Below, in pieces: positions 21,859-29,733 of a stretch of DNA of 44,116 nucleotides. Within the stretch, counting starts at the first letter, position 1. Each line of letters begins with the position of its first letter. The stretch lies in the NCBI GenBank assembly GCA_947370975.1, contig CANBNG010000026.1, positions 1-44,116 on the forward strand, read 5' to 3'. The translations under genes and the position numbers were made by a program. Below the pieces are notes generated by a model. The model saw nothing but the letters and a program-made list of their open reading frames with translations. It was not told where the DNA came from and searched no databases. The stretch is from Beijerinckiaceae bacterium (GTDB lineage: Bacteria; Pseudomonadota; Alphaproteobacteria; Rhizobiales; Beijerinckiaceae).

Positions 21859-22677
21859 ATGTCCCCCGACGAACGCCAATTACTGAGCGAATTGTTCGCA
21901 CGCGTGCAATCGGCTTCCGCCAATAGGCGCGATCCCGAAGCCGAGGCCTTTATTGCCGAAAACGTGCGGGCGCAGCCCTATGCGCCTTATCTGCTGGCGC
22001 AGGCCGTCATCGTGCAGGAAGAGGCGCTGAAGAACGCCGCCGAGAAAATCGAGACGCTGGAGCGCGAGCTGAGCGTTGCCAAGGCGCAGGCTCAGGGGCA
22101 AGGCGCTCAGGGGCAAGGCGCTCAGGGGCAAGGCGCTCCTGGGCAAGGCGCTCCTGGGCAAGGCGCTTCTGGCGGCTTTCTTGGTTCGATCTTCGGCGGG
22201 GCAAATGCGCCCCAGCCCGCGCCCCAGCCGGCAGCTTCTACCGGTCCCTGGGGCTATCAGCGCTCCTCCGTGCCCCAGGCGGGTGCGCCGCGCTATGAGC
22301 CGCCGCCCCAGCAGGCCGCCCCTTGGGGTGGACAACAGGCGCAGCCACCCCAGGGGGGCAGTTTCCTGAAAGGCGCGCTCGGCGCAGCCGCTGGTGTTGC
22401 CGGTGGCATGTTGCTCGCCAATTCCCTGCAGGGCCTGTTCGGCGGCCATAACAATACCCATGGCATTGCCTCCGGGGAGAATGCGGGCGCAGGCGCTGGT
22501 GGGGGCGGAACGGCCTCTTCGCTGGCAAGCCATGACGACAGCGCCATAGCGGGCGGCATTTTCGATTCTCACCCCAAAAGCGAGCCGCCGGCAGCGCCTG
22601 CGCCTGCGCCCGCGCCTGCCTCGTTTGACGATGGCGGCGGCTGGGATAGCGGGGGCGATGAGTCCTACGACACCTGA
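21859..22677 (+). CDS. DUF2076 family protein
   Basis: The 272-residue protein starts MSPDERQLLSELFARVQSASANRRDPEAEAFI, the DUF2076 signature, followed by a helical part (LLAQAVIVQEEALKNAAEKIETLERELS). A (QGQGA/P)n tract, a GGFLGSIFGG segment, a Pro/Gln-rich linker, a Gly/Ala-rich hydrophobic stretch (GSFLKGALGAAAGVAGGMLLANSLQGLFGG) and an acidic Asp/Gly-rich tail follow. No cleavable signal is evident. The family's function is unknown; it may be membrane-associated through the Gly/Ala-rich segment. The ATG at 21859 has AGAGGAA upstream. A strong terminator follows its stop by 8 bp. Confidence 0.85.
   Translation: MSPDERQLLSELFARVQSASANRRDPEAEAFIAENVRAQPYAPYLLAQAVIVQEEALKNAAEKIETLERELSVAKAQAQGQGAQGQGAQGQGAPGQGAPGQGASGGFLGSIFGGANAPQPAPQPAASTGPWGYQRSSVPQAGAPRYEPPPQQAAPWGGQQAQPPQGGSFLKGALGAAAGVAGGMLLANSLQGLFGGHNNTHGIASGENAGAGAGGGGTASSLASHDDSAIAGGIFDSHPKSEPPAAPAPAPAPASFDDGGGWDSGGDESYDT
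22093..22167 (+). repeat. Five tandem 15-bp repeats inside the DUF2076 gene
   Basis: Five units run from 22093 to 22167: three CAGGGGCAAGGCGCT and two CCTGGGCAAGGCGCT. They encode QGQGA/PGQGA pentapeptides. The unit is a multiple of three, so copy-number change would keep the frame and alter only the linker length. Confidence 0.92.
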
Positions 22678-22683
22678 GACCTA

Positions 22684-24126
22684 TCAGGGCCGCCGCGAGG
22701 CGGCCCTTTTTCGGTGTGCGGCAATCACATCGAGCGCAATTGTGCGCAGGCCTGCAATATCGAAGGCAAGGACCAGCGCGCCATAGACCGCCGCGCCGCA
22801 GGCGCTTTGCAGGAGCAGGGCGCCAAGGCCCGGTGTGAGCCCGCGCAGGGGCGCAAGCGCGCCCAGCATGACCAATGTCGCCCCGGCGACCCCCACACTA
22901 TCGCGCAGGCGCGGCCAGCGCGGGCGGGCCAAGGGCGAGAGCGCCAGCAAGGCGATGAGGCCTGCCACCAGCGCGCCGGTCTGGGCGAGCGCCAGGCCGT
23001 TTGCGCCGAGGCTCTTGGGAAGCAGAAGGAGCAACAGGCCGTCGGCGAGGCAAGCCATGGCGGCGGCGGCGATCACCGGCCAGGTGCGGCGCGCGATCTG
23101 GAAGGCGGGCGCAAGGGCGAAGGTCATCAGGCCGTAGCAGGCAAGGCCCGGAAGCAGCAGGCTGAACGCATCGGCAAAAGCCCCCTCGAAATCTTGCGGC
23201 ACGATGAGCGCCTGAAAACTCGGAAGAACGAGCCAGATGCCCGCCAGCGCCGGCAGCAGGACGGCCGCCATCAGCACCATGTTGCGCGCAATCTGCGCAC
23301 GGCCTTCTTCCGCGCCATGATGTTCATCGGCCTGAACCGCAATCTGGAAGAGCAGCACATCCATGGCCGTGCCGATGGCGAGCACGAGGCGCAGGCCGAC
23401 ATCTTGGGCGAGCGCCAATTGCCCGGCCTCCGCAAAGCCGAAAACCTGCCCCGCCAGCGCGCGGTTGGCGAGCGGGATCAGCGCGAAAAACAGCAGCGAG
23501 GCGGCGAGCGGCAATCCATAAGCAAGGCTCTCGCGCAAGATCGCGCGGCTGGGTTTGCCATGGCGGGCGGGGGGATCGCGCAGCAGCACGCGCAAAAGCA
23601 GCGCCGCAAGGCCAACACTTGCCGTCGTGCCCGCCAGCGTGAGCACGGCAGAGCCGGTCGCAAAGGCAAGACCCGCGGTCAAGGCCAGCGACAGCGCATT
23701 CTTGACGAGCGTTAGCCCCGCATAGCCGGAATCGTGAAACCGCGCGCGCAGCAGAGCGGATTCATATTCAAACGCACCGTTGGCGGCTGCAAAGGCCAGC
23801 GCCCAGAAGGCCAGACCGGGCGAAAGGCCGAGCGGATCGCCCGCAAATGCCAGCGCCAGACCCAGCAGCAGGGCGCTGGCGGCCAGCACCCAGAGCGCGC
23901 GCTCGAGGCTGGCGCGCAAATCTGGCCTGTCGGTGCGGGCGCGCTGAGAATAAAAACGCGCGGCAGCCAGCCGCAACCAGCCAAAAAGTAGAACCTGAAC
24001 CAGCCCGCCAGCCCCGATAGCCACTGCAAAACGACCGAAGGTCTCAGGCCCCAGAAATTTTGCGACTATCAGGCCGACAGCAAAATTCACCAGTAGATTG
24101 AACAGGTTAACCAGAAGAATGAGCAA
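22684..24126 (-). CDS. Polysaccharide/O-antigen flippase-like membrane protein
   Basis: The 480-residue protein is hydrophobic throughout, with about 12-14 predicted membrane segments, and matches the Wzx/MATE-like polysaccharide transporter family: an N-terminal LVNFAVGLIVAKFLGPETFGRFAVAIGAGGLVQ and GLPLAASLLFFALIPLANRALAGQVFGFAEAGQLALAQDVG. It should flip lipid-linked sugars across the inner membrane. The start is a TTG (24126) with GAGG five bases before it; no ATG lies near the first TM segment. No glycosyltransferase gene is nearby, so the substrate is unknown. Its last codons overlap the terminator of the convergent DUF2076 gene. Confidence 0.82.
   Translation of the reverse strand: MLILLVNLFNLLVNFAVGLIVAKFLGPETFGRFAVAIGAGGLVQVLLFGWLRLAAARFYSQRARTDRPDLRASLERALWVLAASALLLGLALAFAGDPLGLSPGLAFWALAFAAANGAFEYESALLRARFHDSGYAGLTLVKNALSLALTAGLAFATGSAVLTLAGTTASVGLAALLLRVLLRDPPARHGKPSRAILRESLAYGLPLAASLLFFALIPLANRALAGQVFGFAEAGQLALAQDVGLRLVLAIGTAMDVLLFQIAVQADEHHGAEEGRAQIARNMVLMAAVLLPALAGIWLVLPSFQALIVPQDFEGAFADAFSLLLPGLACYGLMTFALAPAFQIARRTWPVIAAAAMACLADGLLLLLLPKSLGANGLALAQTGALVAGLIALLALSPLARPRWPRLRDSVGVAGATLVMLGALAPLRGLTPGLGALLLQSACGAAVYGALVLAFDIAGLRTIALDVIAAHRKRAASRRP
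22686..22712 (+). terminator. Rho-independent terminator of the DUF2076 gene
   Basis: AGGGCCGCC (22686-22694), loop GCGA, GGCGGCCCT (22699-22707) forms a perfect 9-bp stem, followed by a T run ending TTTTTC. It ends transcription of the DUF2076 gene while lying within the last codons of the opposing flippase gene. The stem is nearly identical to the groEL terminator stem. Confidence 0.9.
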
Positions 24127-24220
24127 TCGGGCCTCGTGGCTGAGACAGAATGTTAGCTCATCATGCCACGTCAGCCTGCAATTTGGCGTTAACCAGTCTT
24201 CATTTCTGTCGCACCGCGAC

Positions 24221-24248
24221 TTGACGTCTCAGGGGTGCGTCCTTATCT
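24221..24248 (+). promoter_or_regulatory. Sigma-70-type promoter of groESL
   Basis: TTGACG (24221-24226), a 16-bp spacer and TTATCT (24243-24248) form a good housekeeping promoter. The CIRCE operator begins 13 bp after the -10 element, around the expected transcription start, which suits repression by HrcA. Confidence 0.7.
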
Positions 24249-24260
24249 CAAAGATGGCTG

Positions 24261-24287
24261 TTAGCACTCCTTACAGTCGAGTGCTAA
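24261..24287. promoter_or_regulatory. CIRCE operator (HrcA binding site)
   Basis: TTAGCACTC-N9-GAGTGCTAA is an exact match to the CIRCE consensus. It lies 73 bp before the groES start. HrcA represses groESL here under normal growth and is released by heat shock; hrcA itself is not in the window. No sigma-32 promoter was recognised with confidence. Confidence 0.96.
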
Positions 24288-24359
24288 CACGCAACCCAGC
24301 TCCACGCTGTTCCGAGGCGTTCCGGTTTTCCCGGCGCCTCCAGCCATAGGAAGAGAGAC

Positions 24360-24647
24360 ATGAAGTTTCGTCCCCTGCACGACCGCGTCGTCGTCAAGCG
24401 CCTTGAGAGCGAAGAGAAGACGAAGGGTGGCATCATCATCCCCGACACCGCCAAGGAAAAGCCCCAGGAGGGCCAGGTTGTGGCTGTCGGCACCGGCACC
24501 CGCGATGACCACGGCAAGTTGGTCGCGCTCGACGTGAAGGCCGGCGACCGCGTGCTGTTTGGCAAGTGGTCGGGCACCGAAGTCAAGATCGACGGTCAGG
24601 ACCTCCTGATCATGAAGGAAAGCGACATCATGGGCATCGTCGGCTAA
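24360..24647 (+). CDS. groES: Co-chaperonin GroES
   Basis: The 95-residue protein is the Hsp10 lid of the GroEL chaperonin. It shows KFRPLHDRVVVKRLESEEKTKGGIIIPDTAKEKPQEG (including the mobile loop), then VKAGDRVLFGKWSGTEVKIDGQDLLIMKESDIMGIV. Length is standard. The ATG follows a GGAAGAGAG leader. It is the first gene of the CIRCE-controlled groESL operon. Confidence 0.98.
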   Translation: MKFRPLHDRVVVKRLESEEKTKGGIIIPDTAKEKPQEGQVVAVGTGTRDDHGKLVALDVKAGDRVLFGKWSGTEVKIDGQDLLIMKESDIMGIVG

Positions 24648-24715
24648 AGCCACGCGCCCTGATTGCTTGAATTCGTCCATCCAATAAAGAACCCCACCGG
24701 TTCAGGAGTTTCAAA

Positions 24716-26353
24716 ATGGCTGCCAAAGACGTTCGTTTTTCGTCCGACGCGCGCGACCGCATGGTGCGTGGCGTTGATATTCTCGCCAATGCCGTCAAGG
24801 TCACGCTCGGCCCCAAGGGTCGCAACGTCGTCATCGACAAGTCCTTCGGCGCGCCCCGCATCACCAAGGACGGTGTGACGGTCGCCAAGGAAATCGAGCT
24901 TGAAGACAAGTTCGAGAACATGGGCGCCCAGATGGTGCGCGAAGTGGCCTCGAAAACCAATGACACGGCCGGCGACGGCACGACCACCGCGACGGTTCTG
25001 GCCCAGGCCATCGTCAAGGAAGGCGTGAAATACGTCACCTCGGGCATGAACCCGATGGACCTGAAGCGCGGCATCGACATGGCGGTTATCGCCGCTGTCG
25101 CCGACATCCAGAAGCGCTCGAAGAAGATCAAGTCTTCTGAAGAAGTCGCCCAGGTCGGCACGATTTCGGCCAATGGCGACAAGTCGATTGGCGACATGAT
25201 CGCCAAGGCGATGCAGAAGGTCGGCAATGAAGGCGTCATCACGGTTGAAGAGGCCAAGAGCCTCGAGACCGAACTCGACGTCGTCGAAGGCATGCAGTTC
25301 GACCGTGGCTATCTCTCGCCTTACTTCATCACCAATGCCGAGAAGATGATCGCCGAACTTGACGACCCCTACATCCTCATCTTCGAGAAGAAGCTCTCGT
25401 CGCTGCAGGCCATGTTGCCGGTTCTCGAAGCCGTCGTTCAGACCGGCAAGCCGCTCGTCATCATCGCTGAAGACGTCGAAGGCGAGGCTCTTGCCACGCT
25501 CGTCGTCAACAAGCTGCGTGGCGGCCTCAAGGTTGCTGCCGTCAAGGCTCCGGGCTTCGGCGATCGCCGCAAGGCCATGCTGGAAGACATCGCGATCCTG
25601 ACCCAGGGTCAGATGATCTCGGAAGACCTCGGCATCAAGCTCGAGAACGTGACCCTGCCGATGCTCGGCCGCGCCAAGCGCATCCGCATCGACAAGGAAA
25701 ACACCACGATCATCGACGGTTCGGGCAAGAAGAAAGAGATCGAAGGCCGTATCTCCCAGATCAAGGCTCAGATCGAAGAGACCACGTCTGACTACGATCG
25801 CGAGAAGCTCCAGGAGCGTCTTGCCAAGCTCGCTGGCGGCGTCGCGGTGATCCGCGTCGGCGGCGCGACGGAAATCGAAGTCAAGGAAAAGAAGGACCGC
25901 GTGGACGACGCGCTCAACGCCACCCGCGCTGCGGTGGAAGAGGGTATCGTTCCCGGCGGCGGCACGGCTCTGCTCCGCGCCAAGGTTGCGGTGTCCAAGC
26001 TCATCAGTGACAACACCGATGTGGCGGCCGGCATCAAGATCGTCCTCAAGGCTCTTGAAGCTCCGATCCGTCAGATCGTTGACAATGCTGGCATCGAAGG
26101 TTCGATCGTCATCAACAAGATCTCCGAGAACAAGTCGCAGACGTTTGGCTTCAATGCCCAGACCGAACAATACGTCGACATGATCGAGGCTGGCATCGTC
26201 GACCCGGCCAAGGTCGTGCGTACCGCGCTCCAGGACGCCGCCTCCGTGGCGTCCCTCCTGATCACGACAGAGGCGATGATCGCCGAGTCGCCGAAGGACA
26301 AGCCCTCCATGCCGGCGATGCCGGGTGGCGGCATGGGCGGCATGGACTTCTAA
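24716..26353 (+). CDS. groEL: Chaperonin GroEL
   Basis: The 545-residue Hsp60 subunit has the expected marks: LGPKGRNVVIDKSFG, the ATP-binding NDTAGDGTTTATVLAQAI, EGMQFDRGYLSPYF, VPGGGTALLRA and the C-terminal GGMGGMDF tail. It folds proteins in the cytoplasm with GroES. AGGAG lies eight bases before the ATG, 68 bp after groES. A strong terminator follows the stop by 25 bp. Rhizobiales often carry several groEL copies; a CIRCE-controlled one like this is commonly the heat-inducible copy. Confidence 0.99.
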   Translation: MAAKDVRFSSDARDRMVRGVDILANAVKVTLGPKGRNVVIDKSFGAPRITKDGVTVAKEIELEDKFENMGAQMVREVASKTNDTAGDGTTTATVLAQAIVKEGVKYVTSGMNPMDLKRGIDMAVIAAVADIQKRSKKIKSSEEVAQVGTISANGDKSIGDMIAKAMQKVGNEGVITVEEAKSLETELDVVEGMQFDRGYLSPYFITNAEKMIAELDDPYILIFEKKLSSLQAMLPVLEAVVQTGKPLVIIAEDVEGEALATLVVNKLRGGLKVAAVKAPGFGDRRKAMLEDIAILTQGQMISEDLGIKLENVTLPMLGRAKRIRIDKENTTIIDGSGKKKEIEGRISQIKAQIEETTSDYDREKLQERLAKLAGGVAVIRVGGATEIEVKEKKDRVDDALNATRAAVEEGIVPGGGTALLRAKVAVSKLISDNTDVAAGIKIVLKALEAPIRQIVDNAGIEGSIVINKISENKSQTFGFNAQTEQYVDMIEAGIVDPAKVVRTALQDAASVASLLITTEAMIAESPKDKPSMPAMPGGGMGGMDF

Positions 26354-26378
26354 GAAGTCCATCAGCCAAAAATACGGG

Positions 26379-26406
26379 AGGGCCGCCGCTTGGCGGCCCT
26401 TTCTCG
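26379..26406 (+). terminator. Rho-independent terminator of groESL
   Basis: AGGGCCGCC, loop GCTT, GGCGGCCCT forms a perfect 9-bp stem (26379-26400), followed by TTCTC. It lies 25 bp after the groEL stop. Confidence 0.9.
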
Positions 26407-26559
26407 TTCGGCTAAGGTTTCTCCGCAAACAAGGACGACTGTTGCTGCAAAGGCACGTTGTCATTTGATTCGGCGAGACAGTACCAAAGGCTCTCGCCCT
26501 GTCTTATGATCGGGCTTGCGCAGGCGACGGCGACACGGGGGGCGGTTGCAAAGCGTTCA

Positions 26560-26581
26560 AGGCTCAGGCTAATGCGAGCCT
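26560..26581 (+). promoter_or_regulatory. Inverted repeat before the IHF-like gene
   Basis: AGGCTC (26560-26565) and GAGCCT (26576-26581) form a perfect 6-bp inverted repeat with a 10-base loop, ending 7 bp before the first possible ATG (26588) of the IHF-like gene. No clear Shine-Dalgarno is present, so the hairpin may influence start choice or translation. The motif is observed, the role is guessed. Confidence 0.35.
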
Positions 26582-26605
26582 AAAGCTATGCAGCTGGTTA
26601 GAAAT

Positions 26606-26953
26606 ATGTCGAACAGAACCACCACAAGGGCCGATCTTCTCGAAGCGGTCTACGGCACATGCCCCGGCCTCTCGCGCGCGCAGGCGCGCGATGTTGTCGA
26701 GATGGCGCTTGACGAAATTTGCGCGGCTTTGGTCCGCAGCGAAACCGTGAAACTGCGCGCCTTTGGCGCCTTCAGCGTCCGCGCCAAGCGCGCCCGGGTC
26801 GGGCGCAACCCGAAGACCGGCGAGGAATATCCGATCACGGCGCGCCGCGTCCTGACCTTCCGCCCCTCGCCGCGTCTGATTGCCGCCGTGAATGGCGAAG
26901 AGGGCGAGGATGAGCCGGTGCTCGGCCGCGCGCTCTCGGGCACGTCGGCCTGA
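26606..26953 (+). CDS. ihfA: HU/IHF family DNA-binding protein, IHF-alpha-like
   Basis: The protein (115 residues from 26606, 121 from the alternative ATG at 26588) is an IHF alpha homologue that bends DNA as a dimer. Marks are TTTRADLLEAVYG, SETVKLRAFGAFSVRAKRARVGRNPKTGEEYPITARRVLTFRPS, which contains the beta-arm GRNPKTG with the conserved Pro that intercalates in DNA. The C-terminus is somewhat longer and acidic. I prefer the second ATG because known IhfA proteins start about there. The usual plsX-fabH-ihfA neighbours are absent, so this may be a second, diverged copy. Confidence 0.85.
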   Translation: MSNRTTTRADLLEAVYGTCPGLSRAQARDVVEMALDEICAALVRSETVKLRAFGAFSVRAKRARVGRNPKTGEEYPITARRVLTFRPSPRLIAAVNGEEGEDEPVLGRALSGTSA

Positions 26954-27042
26954 GCCTGCTGTCACCGCTCTCCCAATATCGACGTCCTCCCGCGTTATGC
27001 TAGCCTCGCGTCGCGATGGCCTGAACGGTTGAAAGACGCCCC

Positions 27043-29151
27043 ATGATCCTGCTCTCCCTTGCTGTCTTCGCCTTCTCCTGCCTGAGCCTTGCGCTGGGTG
27101 CGACTGGGGCCGTCGATGGCGCGCTGCTGCTCGGTGGGGCTTGCGTGATCTGCGCCTTCACGACATTTCGGTCGCAGGCTATTTCCAGTTTCCTGAAAAT
27201 CTTCATCGCGATCTTTGCCAGCGAGACCGTGCTGTTCGGCCTTGTGCATTTCGCGATCCGCCTCGGTTTCTGGCCCGAATGGGCGAAGGAATATGTGATC
27301 CCCGAAAGCCTGCCGCTGACGGTCGCGGTTTTTGCCATTCTGGTCTGGGGCGTGTCCCACCTCAATGTGGTGCGTTCGATCACGCATATTGCCGACCGCT
27401 ATTTCGATTCAGGCGATCATGGCCAGGTGCATGTGTGGCCGCTGGCCACCTTCACCGCGCTGGAGCGGCGCATTGCGACGGCGATGGTGGTGTTTCTCGT
27501 CGTCGTCAATCAGGCGCAGGTCGGCATTTCGGTGCGCCTGTCCTTCTTCAATCGCGACTGGTTCAACGCCATTCAGACGCGTGACGAGGCGACATTCTGG
27601 AGCCTGCTGCTCTGGGTCTTCACGCCCTGGGCCTTCATTTATGTCGCGAGCGCGATTATTGAATTTGTCGTGCAATCCATGCTGATCATTCGCTGGCGGC
27701 GGTGGCTGACGGGCCATTACATCGGTCGCTGGCTTGATGGAAACACCCATTACCGCATGGGTCTTTTGAATGCCGATGCCGACAATCCCGACCAGCGTAT
27801 TGCTGAAGACGTCAACCGCTTCATTGATGGCGGCTCGGTTGGCTATGGCATCTACTCCTATTCGATCCTGCTCATCTCGACCTTGAGCTCCCTCGTGTCC
27901 TTCTCGATCGTGCTGTGGGGGCTTTCCTCGAACTTCACGATTCCTGGCACGGACACCAGCGTGCCGGGGTTCCTGTTCTGGGTTGCACTGCTCTATGCGG
28001 CGCTGGGTACTTTGATCACGCATCTGATCGGACGTCCGCTGGTGGCGCTGTCTTTCGAGCGCCAGCGCTTCGAGGCCGATTTCCGTTTCTCGCTGGCGCG
28101 TCTGCGTGAATATGCCGAACAGGTGGCGCTGCTTGGCGGCGAGCGCGCAGAACAATCGGCGTTGCACAGGCGCTTTTCGAGCATCATCCGCAATTATCTC
28201 GCCATCGTGCAGCGTAAAAAGCAGCTGATGGCCTTTACTGCCAGCTATGGTCAGATCAGCCCGATCATTCCCTATATTTTCACCGCGCCCTTCTATTTCG
28301 CCAACAAGATCCAGCTTGGCGTGATGACGCAGACAGCGGGCGCATTTGGCCGCGTCGAAGGCGCGCTGACGTTCTTTGTGAACTATTACACCTCGCTTGC
28401 CGACTTCAAGGCGGTGCTCGACCGTCTGACCTCCTTCGACAGCGCCATCGAGACCGCGCGCACAATCGATCTCGATCCCCCGCGCATCGATTCTCTCGAG
28501 CACAAGAGCCCTGCCATCGAGATCGGACGCCTCGATGTGCGCCTGCCGGATGGTCGCCCGGTGATCGAGACGACAGGTCTCATTCTGAGCCCGCGCGAAC
28601 CTGTGCTGCTGACGGGCCCGTCGGGCTCGGGAAAGTCGACGCTCTTCCGCGTCATCTCCGGCATCTGGCCGTTCGGGCAGGGCGTCATCACGCTTCCCGA
28701 AGGCGCCAATCTTTTGCTGCTGCCGCAAAAGCCCTATCTGCCGCAGGGCACTTTGCGCAATGCGGTGACCTATCCGCATACGGGCGCGGCTTTTGCCGAT
28801 GCCGACATCCATAATGCGCTGATGGCTGCGCGCCTGCCGTTGCTCGCCAACCGGATCGATGAAGAAGGTGTCTGGTCGCAGCGCCTGTCGGGTGGCGAAC
28901 AGCAGCGCCTCGCCATTGCGCGCGCGCTGCTCACCAAGCCCGATTGGCTCTTTCTCGATGAAGCCACGGCTGCGCTCGATGAAGAGCTTGAAGCCGACAT
29001 CTATGGCGCGCTGGCGGAGTTTCTGCCTGACACAACCATTGTGTCGATTGGCCACCGCTCAACGCTGACCGCCTTCCACAAGCGCCGCATTCACATGCAG
29101 CGCCAGCCAGACGGGGTCTTCGCGCCCGTCGATATGGTTGCGGCAGAGTGA
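27043..29151 (+). CDS. BacA/BclA-like ABC transporter (fused permease and ATPase)
   Basis: The 702-residue protein belongs to the SbmA/BacA-type half transporters with their own ATPase (YddA/BclA group), which move peptides, vitamin B12 or long-chain acyl compounds. The SbmA-like membrane part shows LSFFNRDWFNAIQTRDEATFW, RWLTGHYIGRWLDGNTHYRM, NPDQRIAEDV and RFSLARLREYAEQVALLGGE. The ATPase has Walker A GPSGSGKST (about 525), signature LSGGEQQR (about 616) and Walker B WLFLDEAT. About 130 extra N-terminal residues hold some four hydrophobic segments not seen in the core family. BclA homologues import plant NCR peptides in bradyrhizobia; here the substrate is unknown. Confidence 0.87.
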   Translation: MILLSLAVFAFSCLSLALGATGAVDGALLLGGACVICAFTTFRSQAISSFLKIFIAIFASETVLFGLVHFAIRLGFWPEWAKEYVIPESLPLTVAVFAILVWGVSHLNVVRSITHIADRYFDSGDHGQVHVWPLATFTALERRIATAMVVFLVVVNQAQVGISVRLSFFNRDWFNAIQTRDEATFWSLLLWVFTPWAFIYVASAIIEFVVQSMLIIRWRRWLTGHYIGRWLDGNTHYRMGLLNADADNPDQRIAEDVNRFIDGGSVGYGIYSYSILLISTLSSLVSFSIVLWGLSSNFTIPGTDTSVPGFLFWVALLYAALGTLITHLIGRPLVALSFERQRFEADFRFSLARLREYAEQVALLGGERAEQSALHRRFSSIIRNYLAIVQRKKQLMAFTASYGQISPIIPYIFTAPFYFANKIQLGVMTQTAGAFGRVEGALTFFVNYYTSLADFKAVLDRLTSFDSAIETARTIDLDPPRIDSLEHKSPAIEIGRLDVRLPDGRPVIETTGLILSPREPVLLTGPSGSGKSTLFRVISGIWPFGQGVITLPEGANLLLLPQKPYLPQGTLRNAVTYPHTGAAFADADIHNALMAARLPLLANRIDEEGVWSQRLSGGEQQRLAIARALLTKPDWLFLDEATAALDEELEADIYGALAEFLPDTTIVSIGHRSTLTAFHKRRIHMQRQPDGVFAPVDMVAAE

Positions 29152-29155
29152 GCTT

Positions 29156-29614
29156 TTAAAAGCCGCGCACGAAGCTGAGCGTCCCGGCCGGGCTCTTGAC
29201 CTCGAGCATGCCGTTGACGACATCCCAGACGGGCTGCGTATGCAGCGCCGACAGGTAGCTGCGCTCGAACGCCATCAGCGGGGCGGCGCATTGCTTCTTG
29301 GTGACGGCCATGGGGCCTACCGCGAAATGCTGGGCGCGCACGGGCCACATGGTGGCGGACCAGGTGTTGCAGCCGGCAAAGCCGGAGCCGCGGAACTGGC
29401 CGTCGATCTTCAAGGTGGCTTCCATGCCCGGGGACACAGGCTTGCCGTTCATGGCGCGCAGCGTCCAGGTCGAATCCTTGGGGAAGGTCTTCTCCTCTTT
29501 CGGCGGCTGCTTGGCCGGGGCGGGCCCCTTGGCCTGGGCGTAGGCGCCGCCTGCGGCGCTTATGGCAGGCAGGCAGACGAGGGCAAGGATCGCGACCGCA
29601 CGGCTGAACGACAT
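29156..29614 (-). CDS. META-domain (HslJ-like) secreted protein
   Basis: The 152-residue protein has a signal peptide (FSRAVAILALVCLPAISAAGGAYA), a Lys/Pro-rich linker and a META domain: STWTLRAMNGKPVSPGMEATLKIDGQFRGSGFAGCNTWSATM, then MAVTKKQCAAPLMAFERSYLSAL. HslJ/META proteins are periplasmic or surface proteins linked to stress or novobiocin tolerance, with no known biochemical activity. The ATG at 29614 is chosen because GGAG lies eight bases before it and the signal peptide begins there. Its stop is 4 bp from the stop of the convergent ABC transporter. Confidence 0.83.
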   Translation of the reverse strand: MSFSRAVAILALVCLPAISAAGGAYAQAKGPAPAKQPPKEEKTFPKDSTWTLRAMNGKPVSPGMEATLKIDGQFRGSGFAGCNTWSATMWPVRAQHFAVGPMAVTKKQCAAPLMAFERSYLSALHTQPVWDVVNGMLEVKSPAGTLSFVRGF

Positions 29615-29733
29615 TGAATCATCTCCAAAAGGTGCCTCAAGATAAGCGCGCCGCGCGCGCAGGGCAACGTCTTGGCAGGGGCACGTGCTGGGACACGTTC
29701 TGGTTGCGATTACGCGAAAGCTGAAGCCTGGCG

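Noticed and set aside
22093..22167. Tandem repeats considered as a CRISPR array
   Set aside because: There are no spacers; units are contiguous 15-bp coding repeats.
24644..26464. 606-residue open frame on the minus strand across groEL
   Set aside because: It is a complete antisense shadow of groEL. High-GC codon bias removes stops on the opposite strand. The product resembles no known protein.
27409..29055. 548-residue open frame antisense to the ABC transporter
   Set aside because: It is a shadow of the sense gene, which has intact Walker A, Walker B and signature motifs.
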